DNA of 64,000 bases from Ustilago trichophora. Taxonomy: Eukaryota > Basidiomycota > Ustilaginomycetes > Ustilaginales > Ustilaginaceae. The position numbers and the translations under genes were made by a program. Below the pieces are notes generated by a model. It made no database searches. It had not been told where the DNA came from and worked only from the letters and a program-made list of their open reading frames with translations. Positions 59,121 to 64,000 of the stretch are shown here, in pieces. Location of the stretch: contig OOIN01000004.1 in assembly GCA_900323505.1 (NCBI GenBank), positions 682,001 through 746,000 of the forward strand, written 5' to 3'. Position 1 is the stretch's first letter. Each line of letters opens with the position of its first letter.

Positions 59121-60958
59121 TTTGGTTGAGTATGGTTGCGAATAGTCTTCTCGTGCAGAGGAACGTATTGATTGGAAGAAAGGTGCGACGGAAAGATTGT
59201 GAGCTGAGATCAGGGTCTGATTAGGTTACTTGCGGTTGTGCGGTTAGCCGAGTGGGGGTCAGATTCCTCTCGACTCGCCACGAGCGTCTCGGTCAACGGA
59301 GATTTAGTAGAAGACAATTCAATTTTACCTTTTGTGACAGGTGCACAAAGATCAAGGACAGGCTAGTAGTGCATGCTCAGGGGAATTCTTTTACGCTTAA
59401 CCACTGTACAGTAACGTACTGTACAGTGCTGTAGCTTGTCACTTTGAGACTCAAGCTGCAACACATGTGACACAAAGGGGGAATAGGATGGAAAGCCACC
59501 TAGAACCATGTCCAAGAAATCGCGTGATGTGCTGTGCAACAGGTTCCACAAGCCACATGATGATGAAAAGTGTGGCGTAAGCGTGGGACGTACGCCGTAG
59601 CTATGAGCTGCCTTGATACCAGCGTCACATAAGATGTACAAGGATTTTGCGTTTCAATCAACTAACAAGCCCAATCATGAATCCGATGCGGCCTGATCGC
59701 CAAGCCAAGGGTGGCATCAGCGTGAGCGTGATCTGAGACCAACACTTTTGGATGACAGCTTTCCGACTTGCGGCAATCAAATCTCAGCGATTTTTGGCAT
59801 CGGCTTCTGCGAGACAAATTTCCACCGCCGACGGTCGCGACATGTCATTTTCTGCCAATTCACTTTTTAGAGCTTGCCAATCAACATCGTCCAAGCAACA
59901 TCGTCACTGCTTCCACAACACACGCAACTCCGTTTGTGACTGAAGAAGCAGACACTTGTGATGCATTGGTGTGCTGCTGCTCATCAAGTTTCAGCCACTT
60001 GCATGGGCGCCAAGCACCATGTGAATCGTTGTACAGCTGTGGATGTTGAAAACGCCCTTGCTTTGTCCTGTCACAGCTCACTGCCCTCTTGGCTTCCCCT
60101 ACAAACGCACTCGCAAGAGATTACTTGCTGCCCCTAATCCTCTCTGCTGTCCTCTAGCCTGATCTTGTAGAGGTGTGGCTATGTGAGAAAAGTCTTATGA
60201 TATTGGGCTCTGCATGAGGACGCCCAGCCCCGGTGCGATGACCTTCTAAGTACTTTGTTTGCAGAGTCATGCAAGTGCTTTAGCCTCTCTGCCCGTCGAC
60301 GGCTCATACGCAGTATAGCACATGCTTGCGGAAACTACAAAACAAGGGTGTCGCCCATCTACATCGCATTGGCAGCTTTGCTGAACTGAGCCTCCTAATC
60401 TTGGCGGTTCCGCCAAGACTGAAACGAACATCAGCCAGATTCTAGGCCTGAGTCAGGAGAAGTTCAATGTTGTGCAATGCTTCCCAAGTCGTGAAGCTGA
60501 GCCGAGCTCGTCAGCTCCAGCGAGCGCTCAGTACAGCTCTCGCTTCGTGGCCCTGTTTCTATCGGAAGTCGAAACTTGCTTTCCCTTCCTGGCAAGTCGA
60601 TGTAGATGTCAGAGGCCCGCTTCCGCTCTTAACTGGGCCTCCTGTTTTTGCCTCTTCCCTTGTTTCTTTTCCTCTTTCCATCCTTCCACCACCATTCAAC
60701 TTTCTTCTTCACCATCGAAGCATTCCCTTCATCTTCCGAGGCTGGCCCTCCCGTTTCGCGTCCTTTCTGTCCTTTCCTTCTGCTTCCGACGCCGAAATCG
60801 CTCTTTACATCAGGCCCGGTGCCTTCCACTTTGCAAGACTCGCTCACTTCTGACCGGTTCAGATCCCATCGACTTGCTTTACATTCATTTTGAAACAGGT
60901 CTCCGGCAGACCATATCCGCACCTATCTCGACAGCTGCTATACCTTGTGCTAGTCATC
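59121..60958. promoter_or_regulatory. Divergent intergenic region (SDR-like / glucanase)
   Basis: This 1.84 kb stretch holds the palindrome pair at 59402-59428. Its right 350 bases are strongly C/T-rich and look like the 5' leader of the glucanase gene, possibly with an upstream exon. No other gene is seen; short frames here have leader-like composition. Confidence 0.5.
59402..59428. repeat. CTGTACAG palindrome pair, copy 3
   Basis: CACTGTACAGTA and TACTGTACAGTG flank an ACG spacer, so two 8-base CTGTACAG cores sit in inverted symmetry as a near-perfect 27-base dyad. It lies 282 bases upstream of the SDR-like gene start. Confidence 0.75.
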
Positions 60959-63082
60959 ATGAGGCTTTTCCCTAGGGATACGAGTCTCAACGCCGTCGCC
61001 AGCGCCCTTTCGCTTGCCGCGGCCAACTACAAGCCGATTCCGCAGCTTCCAACCGCTAACCAGAGCACCTCTATCGCTGACACGGGTGCAGGTCGCAACA
61101 CCCTAAACAGCAAAGCCAACTCCTTCCAAGTTCAAAAGACAGGATCCACCACCGACTGGACCGCCACTCACAAGTCTTCCGACTGGGGTGTTCCTTCTAC
61201 CCTCTATGTTCCCGTCGCGTCCTCCCACCAAACTACTGGCACAGACGCTGATGCAGCTCGAAAGCTCGCCTCGTCGCGAAAGGTGGGACCGGGTAACTGT
61301 CCCTTCTCCACCGGATACACGCCTCGAGGTGGATGGGATGCGCTTCCTCCCCCCGTCTTCCCCGACTTTGACCCTGTCAAGGCCACCATCATGCGATATC
61401 GCCAGCAGCAGGGTGTCAATCTCGGTGCTTGGTTTGTCCAAGAAGGCTGGATGGAAGGTGGCTTCATGTCGTGCGCTACGGGCACCAAGCAGGCCGAGTT
61501 CGACATCTTGGATGGCTTTGGTACGTCCAAGGACGGTCTCACTTCCGCTCGTGCTTATATGGAACAGCGCTGGGACACTTGGATCACCGAGGATGATTTT
61601 CGCAACCTTGCTCAACAGGGCATCAACACTGTTCGTCTTCCCATCGGCTACTGGTCTGCCGGTCCTTACTTTACCCATTACAGCCCCTTTGAACAGTACC
61701 GATCGGTGTACGAGTATAGCTGGCGTTACATTGCGCGAGCCATCAACTGGGCAGCCAAGTACGATATTGGCGTCATTGTCGATCTTCATGGAGCTTATGG
61801 CTCTCAGAATGGTCAGGCGCACTCGGGGCTCAACGATGGAAACATCCAGTGGTACAATTCCTGGAATCAGGGCCTTACCACTGAGCTCCTCGTGTGGATC
61901 GCAAAGGAGATCTCGGATGTGACCAACGTCATTGGTATTCAATTGCTCAACGAACCTCAGAACCGTGACAGCTACTGGAATTGGCTCCCGACCGCTATGG
62001 ATGCCATGCGTGCCGCTTCGCCGTACGCCAAGACCATCCCGCTTTACTTCCACGATGCTTTTGTCCTGGAAAAGGGCGCAGCCTTTGTATCCAAGCGTTC
62101 CGATTTCGTCATCTCGGATCACCACGCATACTACGTTTACACTCCCTCGGACCAAGCTCTCTCGGCTCAGGGTCACATCTCCAAGCTCGATGGCTCCATC
62201 TTTAACCAATTTGCTCAGCAATCCTCGGTGGCTCGTCGCAACCTCATCGTGGGCGAGTGGTCATGTGCTCTTGCCTGGAGCTCGATCCAAAACAGCAAGA
62301 ACCCAGACAAGGATCAGACCGAGTTTTGCCAAACCCAACAAGACATTTGGCAGACAACTGGTTCAGGTTGGACGTTCTGGTCGTACAAGATGGAGAATTG
62401 CGATCAGAATTCGGGTTGGTGTTTTCAGAGTGCTTCGAAAAAGTTCCTTCAGGGCGCCTTCTCCTCGTGGGGAATTCCCGTTTCTTCCACTTCCCTTGCC
62501 GGTAACGTGACTGGAGACAAGATCAATTTTGTTTCTCCCATTCGGACCGAGATTAGCCGTGTTCGTCTTCCGACCAATAGCACTGGTGTCAAGTCGGCCA
62601 AGTCGTTGCTTGCTGTTGGCGAAACTGACGATGAAAATGATGACGAGGATGAGGATGTCTTTGGTAAAGTCGGACCGAACGGATTCGGACGTTCGCTCTT
62701 TGAGCCTTCGCAATCCACTTCCAACAAGCCAGTTGCCCAACGTGCCATTGGAGGTTACACCACCTTTGCGGCCCGTCAAGCGCAACAAGATCGCCTCGTG
62801 AATCGAGCCGCTACACCAACTAACAACGCAACCGTCTCCAGTCGAGGCTTCTCAGACGGCTTCTACACATCGCGCATCTTAGCCGCCTCGACAGACTCTC
62901 TCTCCCGTCTTGGTTTCGCCAACCAATATCAGCTAGACACGTTCAAATCGTACGTCACAGCTGGTCACTTTAAGAACAGTGACGAGTCTAATTACAATGC
63001 AAACTTCGTCGCTGGTGTCCAGGCCGCTGAAAACGCTATCAGCTACATTGTCTCGAGCTACGCCAACAAGCCAAACGCTTGA
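60959..63082 (+). CDS. Exo-beta-1,3-glucanase, glycoside hydrolase family 5
   Basis: The 707-residue protein carries a GH5 exo-1,3-glucanase domain at about residues 130-540, a family that trims cell-wall beta-1,3-glucan. Signature blocks are MRYRQQQGVNLGAWFVQEGW, GINTVRLPIGYWSAG, DIGVIVDLHGAYGSQNGQ, IQLLNEPQNRDSYWNW with the acid/base Glu at about residue 330, and LIVGEWSCALAW with the nucleophile Glu at about 432. About 170 residues follow the domain, including an acidic DDENDDEDEDVFGK run, and match nothing I recognise. The N-terminus (MRLFPRDTSLNAVASALSLA) is only weakly signal-like. In-frame sequence just upstream encodes LLYLVLVI after a possible CAG acceptor, so a spliced upstream exon may supply the true secretory start. 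Confidence 0.9.
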   Translation: MRLFPRDTSLNAVASALSLAAANYKPIPQLPTANQSTSIADTGAGRNTLNSKANSFQVQKTGSTTDWTATHKSSDWGVPSTLYVPVASSHQTTGTDADAARKLASSRKVGPGNCPFSTGYTPRGGWDALPPPVFPDFDPVKATIMRYRQQQGVNLGAWFVQEGWMEGGFMSCATGTKQAEFDILDGFGTSKDGLTSARAYMEQRWDTWITEDDFRNLAQQGINTVRLPIGYWSAGPYFTHYSPFEQYRSVYEYSWRYIARAINWAAKYDIGVIVDLHGAYGSQNGQAHSGLNDGNIQWYNSWNQGLTTELLVWIAKEISDVTNVIGIQLLNEPQNRDSYWNWLPTAMDAMRAASPYAKTIPLYFHDAFVLEKGAAFVSKRSDFVISDHHAYYVYTPSDQALSAQGHISKLDGSIFNQFAQQSSVARRNLIVGEWSCALAWSSIQNSKNPDKDQTEFCQTQQDIWQTTGSGWTFWSYKMENCDQNSGWCFQSASKKFLQGAFSSWGIPVSSTSLAGNVTGDKINFVSPIRTEISRVRLPTNSTGVKSAKSLLAVGETDDENDDEDEDVFGKVGPNGFGRSLFEPSQSTSNKPVAQRAIGGYTTFAARQAQQDRLVNRAATPTNNATVSSRGFSDGFYTSRILAASTDSLSRLGFANQYQLDTFKSYVTAGHFKNSDESNYNANFVAGVQAAENAISYIVSSYANKPNA

Positions 63083-63381
63083 TGCTGCCCATTCCCTCCC
63101 CCTCCCCTTTCCTCTTCCCCTTCCCTTCTCCTGATTTCGAACGCGCACAGGCACAGCTTGCTTGTAGAATGTGTTGGAATACAAACTCAGATGTACGCGC
63201 GACACTTTTTGCGACTGTGAATCTCAATGCTCTCGACAATGTGAAACATGCCACTTGCACCGGCAAACGAATCGTGAGGAAAGCCTGCCAATTGCTGTGC
63301 GTATGAGTATGGAACATGAAGTGTAATTAAAAGAAATCACGTGCGATGCTGACTTCAAACTTGAATGCTGATGTGCCGCTT
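63083..63381. other. Convergent 3' region
   Basis: About 300 bases lie between the stop codons of the glucanase and ATG2 genes. It starts with a C/T-rich stretch; nothing else is seen. Confidence 0.4.
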
Positions 63382-64000
63382 CTACCGACCTCGGTTGCTG
63401 GGCAACTTGTACTTGCCCTCCTTGACATTCTCCGAATCGCCCAAGGTGACCTGAACACCTTGCATCGTCTTTGCAATGGCTTGAGTGGCGCCTCTTGCGC
63501 CTCTCAAAATGGCGATGGGTACAGCCTTGACGACTGGTCTACCGGACCCTGCTGCGCCTCCACCGCTTCCGCCCGCGCCACTGCCGCCAGTGTGGCTGCT
63601 GTCAGGTTCGTAGACTTCCATTGGGATGGCGAGGATCGTCTGTGCTGCAGAAGTCAGACCCTCCGTCAAGCCCGAGTACGCTTGCGAAAGAGCATCGCGC
63701 ATATTGTCCGGTTGGGAGGCGTATCTGCTGACCATTCTCTCGTCTTTATCTTCCGACCACGATGCATCCATCCCTGACATCGTCGAGGAGAGCATGACAC
63801 TCTCACTTAACGAAGCGTAGCTGTCCGAAGAACTGTCCGGGCCCACTGCACGAGCTGTAACAGCTGCTGGCATCTCTCCACCTAAAATATGCTCGGCCTG
63901 TTCCAAGATCACCTGCGTTCCCGTCGCCAACCGAGCACCCAACTTGACCGCCTCCAGCGCTGTACTCTTAGCAAAGCTCGCCGCGCCCTTCTGCATTCCC
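63382..64000 (-). CDS. ATG2: Autophagy protein ATG2, C-terminal end (cut by the window edge)
   Basis: About 206 codons of an open frame reach the right edge without a start; the bulk of the gene lies outside. The end matches the ATG2 C-terminus: GAASFAKSTALEAVKLGARL, ATGTQVILEQAEHILGG, then RYASQPDNMRDALSQAYSGL, TSAAQTILAIPMEVYE, and PVVKAVPIAILRGARGATQA followed by IAKTMQGVQVTLGD. ATG2 is a rod-shaped lipid-transfer protein bridging ER and the growing phagophore, working with Atg9 and Atg18. A Gly/Ser-rich insertion (SSHTGGSGAGGSGGGAAGSG) splits the conserved block and is longer than I expect for the family. The C-terminal ends resemble those of VPS13-type proteins, but the MEVYE element favours ATG2. 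Confidence 0.88.
   Translation of the reverse strand, partial: GMQKGAASFAKSTALEAVKLGARLATGTQVILEQAEHILGGEMPAAVTARAVGPDSSSDSYASLSESVMLSSTMSGMDASWSEDKDERMVSRYASQPDNMRDALSQAYSGLTEGLTSAAQTILAIPMEVYEPDSSHTGGSGAGGSGGGAAGSGRPVVKAVPIAILRGARGATQAIAKTMQGVQVTLGDSENVKEGKYKLPSNRGR

Noticed and set aside
60472..60975. 167-codon frame upstream of the glucanase
   Set aside because: It comes from C/T-rich leader DNA (Ser/Phe/Pro/Leu only), starts without ATG and overlaps the glucanase start.
61103..62221. 372-codon minus-strand frame opposite the glucanase
   Set aside because: Antisense of the GH5 domain with no recognisable family.
1..64000. Mobile elements, virus-derived genes, CRISPR arrays or a biosynthetic cluster
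   Set aside because: No transposase, reverse transcriptase, long terminal repeat, spaced direct-repeat array or polyketide/peptide synthase signature was seen on either strand.

Overview
This window looks like nuclear chromosomal DNA from a basidiomycete fungus, most likely a smut or smut-related yeast (Ustilaginales). That assignment is inferred from gene content, long mostly uninterrupted reading frames, short intergenic spaces, Ser/Ala-rich low-complexity tails and the style of the proteins. No species-level marker is visible. I find 24 protein-coding genes (one cut by the right edge) and one intron-containing tRNA gene. I see no transposon, CRISPR array, virus-like sequence or secondary-metabolite cluster. 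This is ordinary core genome with a few odd points.

Layout. 0-9 kb: an ING-family PHD protein, a universal-stress-domain protein, a DUF218 membrane protein, a small spliced gene carrying only the central domain of TFIIS, and the three-exon gene for Pol I/III subunit AC19. 9.6-19.1 kb: a Snf2/Sth1-type remodelling ATPase, a fungal multi-pass membrane protein, the casein kinase 2 catalytic subunit and a tRNA-Lys(CUU) gene. 19.5-33.2 kb: a Ser-rich disordered protein, 3.2 kb without a gene, a 2290-residue DOCK-type GEF, and a 64-residue secreted cysteine-rich protein. 33.6-47.7 kb: mitochondrial PheRS, an acidic protein of unknown role, a Trf4-type poly(A) polymerase, the spliceosomal helicase Prp5, Kti12 and the SDH flavoprotein. 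49.1-64 kb: a Gea/GBF1 Arf-GEF, AAR2, a basic His-rich protein, an atypical SDR-fold protein, a GH5 exo-beta-1,3-glucanase and the C-terminal end of ATG2.

Functional links are thematic, not operonic. Transcription and chromatin: ING, Snf2, AC19, TFIIS-like. RNA processing: Prp5, AAR2, Trf4. tRNA and translation: tRNA-Lys, Kti12, mitochondrial PheRS. Membrane traffic and polarity: GBF1, DOCK, ATG2. Only the TFIIS-like and AC19 genes need introns. Translation starts were set at ATG codons; several frames stay open upstream only through TTG or GTG codons.

Best leads: the small secreted cysteine-rich protein; a CTGTACAG palindrome recurring in three intergenic regions; the TFIIS central-domain-only protein; and a Kti12 whose Walker A lysine is arginine and whose next catalytic motif is also altered. 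None of these is proven to be a new system.
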